From: an uncultured Clostridia bacterium
Lineage (GTDB): Bacteria; Bacillota; Clostridia; Oscillospirales; Ruminococcaceae
Assembly (NCBI GenBank): GCA_947625735.1
Contig: CANQPL010000004.1
Span: 56,681 to 120,680, forward strand
Direction: 5' to 3'
Length of the DNA stretch: 64,000 bases
Under the pieces are notes generated by a model, which was not told the DNA's origin, searched no databases, and saw nothing but the letters and a program-made list of their open reading frames with translations. This document shows, piece after piece, positions 49,201 to 58,100 of the stretch. The position numbers and the translations under genes were made by a program. Positions within the stretch are counted from its first letter, which is position 1; each line of letters starts with the position of its first letter.

Positions 49201-51056
49201 ATATTGCAGGTTCGCCCAAGGATAAGCTCATGGAAATGAAGCTCACCATAAACGACACCCCCGAATATGCTGAGCAGGGCAAGGCATATCTTGAACAGAT
49301 AGATACCCGCCTCAAGCAGATAGACAAGGCTGAGTTCGATAAGCAGATGGCTTCTATTGACAAGCTTTCAATGGAGGAGCTTGACAAGTTCACAGAAGAC
49401 CTTGAAAAACGCAAGCCCACTCTTGATGCAAAGCTCTACGAAGCGTCCGCCGAAAAGTGCAAGGCACGCAGAAAGCTCCTTGAAGAAACTGAGCTTAACA
49501 AGATCACCGAAAATCTTGCAAATGCAGATCTTGCGGCTCTCAACAATATGAGAGAAGCTGTTGCCGAGGGCGATTTCACTCCCGAATTTACCTATCCGTA
49601 TCTTAAAAAGATTGATGACGCTATCAGTGACCGTCACATAAAATATTTTACCAAGCTCACCGAGAAAGTCAGCGGTATGTCCAAAGCAGAGCTTGTGGTG
49701 CTTCTTGAAAAGATCAAGAAAAACGAAAATCACTGCCCGGACGATATGCTCCAGCGGTATGTTGGTAAGGTAAATGCTGAGATACGCAAGGCAGACAGCA
49801 ATATGCTCAGTGCCAAGTGCAAAAATATCGGCTCTTTCAGTGAGCATCGCAGCTATGAGCTTATCAAGGATATTCAGGAAATGGATATTGATGATGATAA
49901 CAAGAAGCGTTACATCAATCAGATAACTCTCCACATTGTTGATATGAAAACAAGGGAAAGAGATGCTTATGTTGAGAAGCTGAATCTGTCTATGGTGGAT
50001 AATTCGATCTCGGGCGGAAATAACTTCTATGTTCCGGGTATCTCCAAGACCTTTGAGCAGCAGTTCAACGCCTGCAAGTCATATGCAAGCATGGAGGAGT
50101 TTGAGCTTCCTGTACTCATCTATCTGATAGATGTTTCCAAGGCTGATAATTTCTATATGCTCACCGTTGAACGCTTCTACTTCAAGGGCAAAAATGCATT
50201 CGGAAATGTGGCTGTAGACCAGATCGAAAGATTTGAAGCAAAAGGCGGCGTGTTCGGTGCAGCAGCACTTCATCTTATTGAAAAGGACGGTAAGGATTCG
50301 GTTATCCCCAACGGACTTAATAAAAAGACCTCCGAAAATGCTGTTAAGGTACTCAATTTCATAGTAGCACTTATCCAGAAGGAAAGAGCAGCATCGAAGA
50401 TCAAGGAGGCAGAGGAGATAAGAGCCGCCGAGGAAGCAAAGCTCAAGGAGCAGGAGGAAGAACGCAGAGCGATCGAGGCAGCAAGGAAAAAGGCGGAAGA
50501 AGCTGAAAAGCCCGCACCCAAGCCCGAAGAAAAGCCTGTTTTGAAGCCCGAGGAAAAGACAGCTCCGAAGCCTGAGGATAAAACTCCTCCTAAACCTCCC
50601 AAGCCCGAAAACAAGCCTACCGTACCTATCAAGCCGATTAAGCCTATCGAGGTAGTTGTTTCCAATATACCCGAAGTAAAGCCTATCCAGCACCTTGAAG
50701 CAGATAAAAAGCCCGCACCTGCAAAGCCCGATGAGACACCCAAACCGGCAGCACCCGTTAAAACCGAAACACCCGCTAAGCCTACCGAAGCACCAAAACC
50801 CGAAACAGCGGCTAAGCCTGCGGCACCTATCAAAACCGAAACTCCCGCTAAGCCCGCCGAGGCTCCAAAGACAGAAACTCCTGCTAAGCCTGTCGAGGCT
50901 CCCAAAACAGAGGCTCCCGTTAAGCCTGCCGAAACGCCTAAACCCGAGGCACCCAAGCCCGAGCTTAAAATAAGGTTCTGCGACCAGTGCGGAGCAAAGA
51001 TCCCCAACGAAAAGGCTAAATTCTGCATGGAATGCGGTAATAAGCTGTCCCAATAA
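46296..51056 (+). CDS. Giant (1586 aa) cytoplasmic tandem-helical-repeat protein with PH-like segment, A/K/P-rich linker and C-terminal zinc ribbon; GTG start
   Basis: Long intact ORF; repeated ~51-aa unit (xLCKNIxxMxKxxLxELxxKLxxxxYDxxxTxKYxxKIxxRxxxI); C-terminal CDQCGAKIPNEKAKFCMECG. Confidence 0.85.
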   Translation: MEIYKDYDRFKTACEEFKSAFTEKYFETGKLFCHPLCDDLIYAPCTPEEAKTNGPEICRMGDMLLMSTDGKNFEPFKLADARKIAEENGSVYITDLLFQSAFEAQCWMIDGRHDTLIISEEHMKKEGKPYAPVTPLTNVVQHFKKINCSFLYTKGTPESPAVLAEKDISEKLDKFLDDLLEEFSRIEFVGEAEFDIFGSRITTDKNEARCMELDKGLSILDTVKTSMQANEAPLKAAGVDFDLLKYSVKLLIKAGEKCGVTISEKDLEGASDAEAVKEKFRNLISEKNGYGFKYTPVDKEKALADIKAAELSAASPEELKKDVADLLKVRPVTGAVFNLARAVSPADAENVENISEYWGCEALSAEELGKYLDKSYIPEDARDENGKLICPGAQAQVISKDIETAAARYKMKNLPVLKELSDRCEEAEKASRTYNGTVFASAEEMEKAVKNEKELAELCADLSVLNEEELKKLRKYIYDMPLDKKTTGRYLLKIKLALNDCEENQLKLLCTGLTLKKRGELEELKKKIADGGFDEVVAAPFKAMINDSILNADLKELTEMFKSIPDSSKADSLEKALASGKYDKIFTRHFTAKIADARDGFARKELADICKDVSSAAKAALDDISKKLDAVKCREALKTTYKKAVSDRYSAIEEQEAAEAFAGIKTADKSKIEELKKIIGSGRFRKDICDKYSADIEKRIEEINNQEFIDKCNSIPKMDRKALEEITAELKNGKHDEDITAKYLGMVDAREKELTKAEIADMCKDLENMDFAKLDELEKKLAEKNYPEDLTKEYTDKIAQRRKALYNKEVDDLCKNIGTMDKPALAELTEKLKNEKYDPEYTKKYFADIETRINKIENDKLTAMCKDVEKLKKEELEKLSAEIGKLDVRKENAAPFLDKIRKAEISLMKKELENLCKNIANTPRKELEKLREALSGGDFDKELSDKYIKQIDERTKELIKKELSELCKNIAGSPKDKLMEMKLTINDTPEYAEQGKAYLEQIDTRLKQIDKAEFDKQMASIDKLSMEELDKFTEDLEKRKPTLDAKLYEASAEKCKARRKLLEETELNKITENLANADLAALNNMREAVAEGDFTPEFTYPYLKKIDDAISDRHIKYFTKLTEKVSGMSKAELVVLLEKIKKNENHCPDDMLQRYVGKVNAEIRKADSNMLSAKCKNIGSFSEHRSYELIKDIQEMDIDDDNKKRYINQITLHIVDMKTRERDAYVEKLNLSMVDNSISGGNNFYVPGISKTFEQQFNACKSYASMEEFELPVLIYLIDVSKADNFYMLTVERFYFKGKNAFGNVAVDQIERFEAKGGVFGAAALHLIEKDGKDSVIPNGLNKKTSENAVKVLNFIVALIQKERAASKIKEAEEIRAAEEAKLKEQEEERRAIEAARKKAEEAEKPAPKPEEKPVLKPEEKTAPKPEDKTPPKPPKPENKPTVPIKPIKPIEVVVSNIPEVKPIQHLEADKKPAPAKPDETPKPAAPVKTETPAKPTEAPKPETAAKPAAPIKTETPAKPAEAPKTETPAKPVEAPKTEAPVKPAETPKPEAPKPELKIRFCDQCGAKIPNEKAKFCMECGNKLSQ
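47650..49950 (+). repeat. About 15 degenerate tandem repeats of ~153 bp (51 codons) within the giant ORF
   Basis: Protein-level repeat anchors ELCADL, LLCTGL, DICKDV, DKCNSI, DMCKDL, DLCKNI, AMCKDV, NLCKNI, ELCKNI, AKCKNI; 51-residue spacing counted for two adjacent units. Confidence 0.75.
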
Positions 51057-51186
51057 TATAATAAAAACGTCCCAATGATCCAACCACAATTATGGACTTA
51101 ACGGATCAAAGGTATCAAAAAATAACTGTCATGGGTTTCCCGGGTATAATGTCCGGGAAGCCTGTGCTGTCTTTTGTAAGGATATT

Positions 51187-51720
51187 ATGACTAAAAAATT
51201 TTTCAGAAAAATATATTCCATACTTCCCTCCCCCGCAGAAAAGCTCTGCCTGAAATACGAGAACGGCATTATTTATATTTTTTACGGAGTTCTCACCACT
51301 CTTGTAAACTACACCGTTCACTTTGGATTGAGGTTAGCATTTGCCGATCTACCGCCGCAGGACGCGCTTACATTCCAAAGTCTGATAGATTCCATGGCAA
51401 ATTCCGCCGTATCGTCCGCAGGCGCAGCTACGGTTTCGTGGATAGTTTCTGTCATTTTTGCTTTCTATGTCAATAAGATATTTGTTTTTGAGAAGAAAAG
51501 CACCGTTAAAGGTGAAACGCTGCGTGAATTTCTTACCTTTTCGGGAGGGAGAATTTTTTCTTACGGCTGCGAGCTTGCCATTATGTTCACCTTTGTGGAT
51601 ATGCTTCACTTCAATGAGCTGATCGTAAAATTGATGTGCGGCATTGTGGTCATGATCCTGAATTATTTTTTAAGCAAATTTTTAGTTTTTACGAAAAATA
51701 ACAAAGAAAACTCACGGTAA
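51187..51720 (+). CDS. GtrA-like family membrane protein
   Basis: YENGIIYIFYGVLTTLVNYTVHFGL; FYVNKIFVFEKKS; MILNYFLSKFLVF. Confidence 0.88.
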   Translation: MTKKFFRKIYSILPSPAEKLCLKYENGIIYIFYGVLTTLVNYTVHFGLRLAFADLPPQDALTFQSLIDSMANSAVSSAGAATVSWIVSVIFAFYVNKIFVFEKKSTVKGETLREFLTFSGGRIFSYGCELAIMFTFVDMLHFNELIVKLMCGIVVMILNYFLSKFLVFTKNNKENSR

Positions 51721-51785
51721 AAAAATTTTAACTTTTTTCTGAGAAAAAAATTGTGTAAAAAATACAAATTTACATAAAAAAACAC

Positions 51786-51814
51786 TTGACAAATTCGGAA
51801 AGATGTTGTATTAT
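51786..51814 (+). promoter_or_regulatory. Promoter upstream of the pfl operon, about 200 nt from the pflB start
   Basis: TTGACA-17-TATTAT. Confidence 0.7.
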
Positions 51815-52013
51815 ATTAGTAATAGGAAGTGTAAAGCAAAGGCTTTCCAAAATTTTCATGTTATTTTTATTGTTTATGCGCGATGAAATAATACCGATTA
51901 GGTATAGTTAAAACGTATTGACAAATGTATCCCAACGGACGGAGATCCGTATTATTGCATTACAAGACTTCGCACCGCTCACAGCGGGCGAAAGATTAAG
52001 GAGGAAATAAATT

Positions 52014-54113
52014 ATGAAGCAGATGCCACAGGAATGGGAAGGCTTCATCGGCGGTCAGTGGACAAAGGAGATCAATGTTCGTGATTTTATTCAGAAGAAC
52101 TACACCCCATATGACGGCGATGAAAGCTTTCTCGCAGCACCCACTGCTGCAACCAAGAAGCTCTGGGACGATGTAATGGATCTTGCCAAGAAGGAAAGAG
52201 AAGCAGGCGGTGTCCTTGATATGGATACAAAGGTAGTATCCTCTCTTACCTCTCACGGCGCAGGCTATATTGAAAAGGATCTGGAGCAGATCGTAGGTCT
52301 CCAGACAGATAAGCCCTTTAAGAGAGCGCTTATGCCTTACGGCGGTCTGAGAATGGCTGAAAATGCGCTTGTTCAGAACGGATATGCCATTGACCCTGAG
52401 ATCAAGCACATCTTTACCGAGTACAGAAAAACTCATAATGCGGGCGTTTTTGACGTTTACACACCGGAAATGAGAAAAGCAAGAACTGCACATATCCTTA
52501 CCGGTCTCCCTGATGCATACGGCAGAGGAAGGATCATCGGCGATTACAGACGTGTTGCCCTCTACGGCGTGGATAAGCTCATTGAGGATAAGCAGGAGCA
52601 GAAGGCATTCTACACCTGTCCTATGACTGAGGAGAAGATCCGTGCAAGAGAGGAAATTGCTGAGCAGATCAGAGCCCTTGAAAACCTGAAGAAAATGGCT
52701 GAGATCTACGGCTGCGACATCTCCAAACCCGCATCTACCGCAAAGGAAGCAGTACAGGCAGTTTACTTCGGCTATCTGGGCGCAGTTAAGGATCAGAACG
52801 GTGCGGCAATGTCCCTCGGACGAACATCTACATTCCTTGATATCTATTTTGAAAGAGATTTTGCAAAGGGTATCATCACCGAGGAACAGGCACAGGAAAT
52901 AATCGACCACTTCATTATGAAGCTGCGTCTCGTTCGTTTTGCAAGAACTCCCGAGTACAATGCCCTGTTCTCAGGCGATCCTCAGTGGGTAACCGAGTCC
53001 CTTGGCGGTATGGGTATTGACGGCAGACATATGGTAACAAAGACCAGCTTCAGATATCTGCATACTCTTGAAAATCTCGGCACTTCTCCTGAGCCTAACC
53101 TTACTGTTCTCTGGTCCACAAGACTTCCTCAGGGCTGGAAAAACTACTGTGCTAAGATATCCATTAACACATCGTCTATCCAGTACGAAAATGATGACCT
53201 GATGAGAGTTACACACGGTGACGATTATGCGATCGCTTGCTGCGTATCCTCCATGAGAGTCGGCAAGGAAATGCAGTTCTTCGGAGCAAGAGCAAACCTT
53301 GCAAAGTGCCTGCTCTATGCGATCAACGGCGGCGTAGACGAGATCAGCGGCGTACAGGTAGCTATCAAGCTCAGACCTATCACCAGCGAGTATCTTGACT
53401 TTGATGAAGTAATGGAAAGATACGATGACATGATGACATGGCTGGCAGAGCTTTATGTAAATACACTGAATATTATTCACTATATGCATGATAAATACTG
53501 CTACGAAAGCCTCCAGATGGCTCTCCATGACAGAGAGGTCAAGAGATACTTCGCAACAGGTATTGCAGGTCTTTCTGTTGTGGCTGACTCACTCTCTGCT
53601 ATCAAGTACGCTAAGGTAAAGACTGTAAGAAACGAAAACGGCGTTGTAGTTGACTACATCATCGAGGGCGACTTCCCCAAATACGGCAATGATGATGACC
53701 GTGTTGATGAGATCGCTCAGGACGTACTCAACAGATTCATGAACAAGATCCGTCAGCAGCACACCTACAGGGGCGGCGTGCCTACCACATCAATTCTTAC
53801 CATTACATCTAACGTTGTTTACGGTAAAAAGACAGGCTCAACTCCTGACGGCAGAAAGCAGGGCGTGCCTCTTGCACCCGGTGCTAACCCCATGCACGGA
53901 AGAGATACTCACGGTGCTTCCGCTTCCCTCTCCTCCGTTTCCAAACTCAACTTCATCAACGCTCAGGACGGTATCTCCAATACCTTCTCCATTATTCCCG
54001 ATGCACTCGGCAAGGATAACGGCGTATTCCTCGGCGACCTTGACCTTGACAAGCTCAATGATTGTCCTTCCTGCGCTAATATTCCCAATATCAGCGACAC
54101 GGACAGAGATTGA
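52014..54113 (+). CDS. pflB: Pyruvate formate-lyase catalytic portion, lacking the C-terminal glycyl-radical segment
   Basis: PFL family throughout; catalytic Cys pair [10 protein letters not shown] (codons 53238-53243); ends ...[40 protein letters not shown] with no RVSGYAV motif. Confidence 0.95.
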   Translation: MKQMPQEWEGFIGGQWTKEINVRDFIQKNYTPYDGDESFLAAPTAATKKLWDDVMDLAKKEREAGGVLDMDTKVVSSLTSHGAGYIEKDLEQIVGLQTDKPFKRALMPYGGLRMAENALVQNGYAIDPEIKHIFTEYRKTHNAGVFDVYTPEMRKARTAHILTGLPDAYGRGRIIGDYRRVALYGVDKLIEDKQEQKAFYTCPMTEEKIRAREEIAEQIRALENLKKMAEIYGCDISKPASTAKEAVQAVYFGYLGAVKDQNGAAMSLGRTSTFLDIYFERDFAKGIITEEQAQEIIDHFIMKLRLVRFARTPEYNALFSGDPQWVTESLGGMGIDGRHMVTKTSFRYLHTLENLGTSPEPNLTVLWSTRLPQGWKNYCAKISINTSSIQYENDDLMRVTHGDDYAIACCVSSMRVGKEMQFFGARANLAKCLLYAINGGVDEISGVQVAIKLRPITSEYLDFDEVMERYDDMMTWLAELYVNTLNIIHYMHDKYCYESLQMALHDREVKRYFATGIAGLSVVADSLSAIKYAKVKTVRNENGVVVDYIIEGDFPKYGNDDDRVDEIAQDVLNRFMNKIRQQHTYRGGVPTTSILTITSNVVYGKKTGSTPDGRKQGVPLAPGANPMHGRDTHGASASLSSVSKLNFINAQDGISNTFSIIPDALGKDNGVFLGDLDLDKLNDCPSCANIPNISDTDRD

Positions 54114-54135
54114 TTTTCCTTTAAGTTAATTTTGA

Positions 54136-54247
54136 CCGCATATCCCCTTGTGGGATATGCGGCACAAAATAAATTGTAAGAGCGCCATAGAAGTATGGTT
54201 TATATTTCTATGGCAAATATACACGAAAACGGTATATTTATCCGTTT
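54136..54247 (+). other. Three consecutive stem-loops between pflB and the glycyl-radical ORF
   Basis: CCGCATATCCC/GGGATATGCGG (54136-54162); GCCATAGAA/TTCTATGGC (54184-54214); AAACGG/CCGTTT (54227-54247); none followed by a U-tract. Confidence 0.7.
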
Positions 54248-54273
54248 CACCTATTTTGAAAGGAGTTTTTACT

Positions 54274-54516
54274 ATGGCAGCAAATGCACAGCAGGTAAGT
54301 AATCTGGTTGGTCTTCTTGACGGCTACGCTCAGAAGGGCGGTCATCATCTTAATGTAAATGTGTTTACCCGTGACACTCTTCTTGACGCTCAGAAGCACC
54401 CCGAGAATTATCCCCAGCTCACTATCCGTGTATCGGGATATGCAGTAAACTTCATCAAGCTCACCAAGGAGCAGCAGGATGATGTTATTTCCAGAACCTT
54501 CCATGCAGCTCTTTGA
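54274..54516 (+). CDS. Stand-alone PFL glycyl-radical domain subunit (GrcA/YfiD-like)
   Basis: [81 protein letters not shown]; Gly codon 54436-54438. Confidence 0.95.
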   Translation: MAANAQQVSNLVGLLDGYAQKGGHHLNVNVFTRDTLLDAQKHPENYPQLTIRVSGYAVNFIKLTKEQQDDVISRTFHAAL

Positions 54517-54519
54517 TGT

Positions 54520-55287
54520 ATGAAGGGTTACATTCACTCAACTGAATCATTTGGAACAGTCGACGGACCGGGTATCCGGTTCGTCGTATTTTTCCAAGGG
54601 TGTCCCATGAGATGTCTCTATTGCCACAATCCCGATACATGGAATTTTCATGCAAAGGACGGCGCGGGTACCGAGGTAACCGCCGAAGAAATTCTTGATA
54701 TGTACGACGGTGTAAAGGAATTTCTCAAGGGCGGCGGCATAACCTGTACCGGCGGCGAACCGATGGCGCAGATAGGATTTCTTACAGAGCTTTTTGAAAA
54801 GGCTCATGCCAAAGGGATACACACCTGTCTTGACACCTCGGGCATAACCTTTGACCCCGAACATACCCAAGCGGTTGACAGACTTCTTAAAGTCACCGAC
54901 CTTATCATGCTTGATATCAAGCATATTAACGATGAGGAGCATAAAAAGCTCACAGGTCAGAGCAATAAAAATATCCTGAGCTTTGCAGAATATGTCAGCC
55001 AAAAAGGAGTACGTCTCTGGATACGTCATGTAGTAGTACCGGGAATAACAGATAATCCCGTGTATCTTCACGAGCTGGGAGTATTTATTTCACGGCTTAA
55101 GACGCTCAATGCCCTTGATGTTCTCCCCTACCATGACATGGGCAAGGCTAAGTACAAGAATCTGGGGATCGACTATCCCCTTACCGAAACCGAGCCTTTA
55201 TCCAAAGAGGACGCAGCCAAAGCCCGTGACATCATAATGCAGGGCGTAAAGGACGGTCTTGCCGAGGCTCATAAACATCAGAATTAA
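54520..55287 (+). CDS. pflA: Pyruvate formate-lyase activating enzyme (radical SAM)
   Basis: HSTESFGTVDGPGIRFVVFFQGCPMRCLYCHNPDTW (CxxxCxxC). Confidence 0.97.
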   Translation: MKGYIHSTESFGTVDGPGIRFVVFFQGCPMRCLYCHNPDTWNFHAKDGAGTEVTAEEILDMYDGVKEFLKGGGITCTGGEPMAQIGFLTELFEKAHAKGIHTCLDTSGITFDPEHTQAVDRLLKVTDLIMLDIKHINDEEHKKLTGQSNKNILSFAEYVSQKGVRLWIRHVVVPGITDNPVYLHELGVFISRLKTLNALDVLPYHDMGKAKYKNLGIDYPLTETEPLSKEDAAKARDIIMQGVKDGLAEAHKHQN

Positions 55288-55288
55288 A

Positions 55289-55325
55289 GGTGTAAGCGGT
55301 CATGGATCGCTTACACCTTTTTTTC
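55289..55325 (+). terminator. Intrinsic terminator of the pfl operon
   Basis: GGTGTAAGCG/CGCTTACACC plus T-run. Confidence 0.88.
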
Positions 55326-55375
55326 ATTAACTGCCGCCGCCAGTTAAACAGAGCAGCGGTATAATTACACCTGAT

Positions 55376-55549
55376 TTAACCGCAGCAGGAGGACTTGCAC
55401 TCAAAGGACTGGCAGTCGGTACATTCGGGAACAGTAGGATTTGCCTCATGAGTGCCGACCTTGATAGACTCCAGTGAGCAGTAATGCTCGCTTTCAAGGT
55501 TGTACTTGCAGTTCGTCACATCGCACTTGATGGAAGAATTTCTTGACAT
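55376..55549 (-). CDS. DUF1540-like small Cys-rich protein
   Basis: IKCDVTNCKYNLESEHYCSLESIKVGTHEANPTVPECTDCQSFEC. Confidence 0.8.
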   Translation of the reverse strand: MSRNSSIKCDVTNCKYNLESEHYCSLESIKVGTHEANPTVPECTDCQSFECKSSCCG

Positions 55550-55781
55550 GATGATCAGCCTCTCTTTTTGTAATTTGCCATGTATCACATGGGCTGATAT
55601 TAGTATTTTCGGAATACGGATAATGATTCAAGGAAAAATAAGGAATGTACTTTTAGAGGATAGAAAATAGAGGATAGATGTGTAAACCTGCTGATTAGCA
55701 CGTTTCCTTTGACTTGTTATTTAGCGGGCGGAACCCGCTGCCAACTCGCTCAAAAATTGTGCAGAAGCCTTTTTGTACAAT

Positions 55782-55895
55782 GGCTCAGTAACTGTTATAT
55801 GATGTAAATGGTCATTAAATATTACAGTAAATAAAAGTTACCGAGCCGCAAATTAAATTTTCACACATAACTTACTAACGACCTGCGTGAAGGCT
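55782..55895. repeat. Dispersed repeat copy 1 (inverted repeat plus conserved tail and mini-palindrome)
   Basis: GGCTCAGTAACT (55782-55793)/AGTTACCGAGCC (55836-55847); tail resembles 63118-63188. Confidence 0.55.
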
Positions 55896-55903
55896 CAGCC
55901 TTC

Positions 55904-57496
55904 TTATTTATAATATCTTCCGAGTGTCACGCTGTCCGCAATATCCTTGAAAACAGGACCGCAGGTAAGATTACCCGATACTCCCTCCTCGATCATCACA
56001 GTTACAGCATACTGCGGCTCATCTGCGGGAAAGAATCCCGTAAACCAACAGTTCAGCTTCTCCTCTCCGTTATCAAAATACTGCCATGTCTGAGCAGTGG
56101 AGGTTTTTCCTCCTCCTGTAGTAAATTCGGGAACAGCCGCAGAGTTTTCCTTATACATGGTAGTTATCATAAAGCTCTTCAGCTTATCGGCGGTGGAGGA
56201 TTTCATAACCCTCCGATAAGAGGGCTGCGCCGCCGCAGCTTTGGCATCATGAACGATATCTGTGCTTCCGTGTATCAGTACAGGCTCCGGGCATATTCCG
56301 CTGTTGGCAATTGCAGCGGTCATAACAGTCACCTGTAACGGGGTTGCCGTCAGCATTCCCTGCCCAAAGGAAAAATTTGCCTTTTCAGCGGGTATAAGCA
56401 GTTCCTTCACAGTCGTAAGATGTCCCGATGATGAAGAAATACCGTCACAGAAAAAGGACGCCTTCCCAAAACCCAACCCCTCTGCAAAGCTGTGCAGAAA
56501 CTCGGTAGGAATATCTCTGCCGAGACTTATAAAATAAGGATTGCAGGATTCGACCATAGCCGATCTCATGTCAAGAGTGCCGTGACCGCCGAAACGGTGA
56601 CATTTGAATTTATTTTCGTAGATGAATATACTTCCCCGGCAGCGGTAGGCATATTCATCGGATATGCCGTATTCCAGCGCAGCCCCCGCCGTCACCAGCT
56701 TAAAAACCGAACCCACGCTGTAGGCAGAAAATGCTCTGTTTATAAACGGCGAATCCTCCGAATCAAGGCTCAGCTCAGGGTGTGCGGGGTCAAATCCGGG
56801 CTTGCTTACCACCGCACAGATCTCCCCCGTCTTAATATCCATAACAATGGCGGCACCCTTTTTCACCTCAGACATTGCCTCCTCTGCCGCCCTCTGTATA
56901 CAAATATCAAGAGATGTAGCAACCCCTGTCCGATAAGATGATGTTTCACTTATGGAAAGGCCGTCACCCTCCAGCATATTTCCCCGTGCATCTGCGCTGT
57001 ATCGGAGCTTTACGGTGCTTCTCGGAATACGCAGTATATCATCGAATGCCGCTTCAATACCGCAAACGCCTTTTTCATCGGCAGTATATCCTATAATATG
57101 CTCAGCCATGCTCCCGCTGTAGCGTTCCTTTGTTACGATCACAGGTATATCCCCCAGATCGGACGTATTGACCTCGCAAAGAAAAAGAGCGTCTCCCGTA
57201 ATGCACTCGTCATACTTTTCCCTGTTGATAATGTGACCGCTTAGCACATCTGTATCCGCCGTTTCGGGATCAATGACCGCAATATAGCTGTTTGCACGGT
57301 TAACAAGACTTATACCGTTTCTGTCAAAAATGTCGCCGTATGAGCATATGATCTCCACCTCTCTTGGCGCGGACATATCATAGCTGCTGTAGTTTTCCAT
57401 AGAAAACCCGGTAAGCATAATGCGCAGCATAAGCAGCACTCCCACCAAAGCGGTTATCACTGCAAGTATGGTGATCTTAATTTTCATTCGGTACAT
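55904..57496 (-). CDS. Penicillin-binding protein (D,D-transpeptidase)
   Basis: PFINRAFSAYSVGSVFKLVTAGAALE (SxxK), STAQTWQYFDNGEEKLNCWFTGFFPADEPQYAV; N-terminal TM and PBP dimer-like region. Confidence 0.93.
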   Translation of the reverse strand: MYRMKIKITILAVITALVGVLLMLRIMLTGFSMENYSSYDMSAPREVEIICSYGDIFDRNGISLVNRANSYIAVIDPETADTDVLSGHIINREKYDECITGDALFLCEVNTSDLGDIPVIVTKERYSGSMAEHIIGYTADEKGVCGIEAAFDDILRIPRSTVKLRYSADARGNMLEGDGLSISETSSYRTGVATSLDICIQRAAEEAMSEVKKGAAIVMDIKTGEICAVVSKPGFDPAHPELSLDSEDSPFINRAFSAYSVGSVFKLVTAGAALEYGISDEYAYRCRGSIFIYENKFKCHRFGGHGTLDMRSAMVESCNPYFISLGRDIPTEFLHSFAEGLGFGKASFFCDGISSSSGHLTTVKELLIPAEKANFSFGQGMLTATPLQVTVMTAAIANSGICPEPVLIHGSTDIVHDAKAAAAQPSYRRVMKSSTADKLKSFMITTMYKENSAAVPEFTTGGGKTSTAQTWQYFDNGEEKLNCWFTGFFPADEPQYAVTVMIEEGVSGNLTCGPVFKDIADSVTLGRYYK

Positions 57497-57608
57497 TGAA
57501 CACGCCTCCGCTTATAGCATTGGCATTATTTTACCGAATTATTCCATAAAATCATTACAGCTTTTAAGTAAACCCGAACTGTACTTGCGACAACCTTATC
57601 AGTCGTCC

Positions 57609-58100
57609 TCACTTCGATGCTTTATCGGCGGGAAGGTTAGCCTTTGCAGTAAGACGTGTGACTGTAAGTCTGGCAACAGCGGTCCTTTCCACAGCCGCCC
57701 TGTTATATTCAAAATTCCTCGTTTCCTCATGCCTTGCCATAATGATATTTTCCAAGGCAAACAGCTTTTCCTCCCCCTCAAGAAATGTGACCGCCGCCTC
57801 ACCCATAACAGACATATAACGCATAGTCACGTCCCCTCTCTCGGGAATAAGCTCAATTTTCAGCGGAATATCCATTTCAAAGGAGCAAAAGGGCGACCCT
57901 TTAAGCAGCTCATACTTTCTCCCCGCTTTTGCACCGTGGATATATAATTCAACAGAACCCTCCTCAGCCCTGTAAGCAAAATTGACAGGCACAATATACG
58001 GAAAATTCCCGTCAGCAATACCCAGCCGCAGTATTTCGCACTGATCTATAATTTTTATTATCTCTTGAAAATCGGTTATTTCCCGATCCTTTCTTCTCAT
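57609..58100 (-). CDS. Pyridoxamine 5'-phosphate oxidase/NimA-like FMN-binding split-barrel protein
   Basis: MRRKDREITDFQEIIKIIDQCEILRLGIADGNFPYIVPVNFAY; RBS GGACGTG upstream. Confidence 0.88.
   Translation of the reverse strand: MRRKDREITDFQEIIKIIDQCEILRLGIADGNFPYIVPVNFAYRAEEGSVELYIHGAKAGRKYELLKGSPFCSFEMDIPLKIELIPERGDVTMRYMSVMGEAAVTFLEGEEKLFALENIIMARHEETRNFEYNRAAVERTAVARLTVTRLTAKANLPADKASK

Noticed and set aside
50695-50973. Short-period repeats considered as a CRISPR or VNTR locus
   Set aside because: In-frame codon repeats of the PAKPxEAPK linker; no spacer structure.
50079-51089. 336-aa and 252-aa minus-strand ORFs (50079..51089 and 50270..51028)
   Set aside because: Low-complexity antisense shadows of the A/K/P-rich tail of the giant protein.
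51996-52910. 304-aa minus-strand ORF
   Set aside because: Antisense to the well-conserved pflB; Cys/Leu-rich shadow composition.
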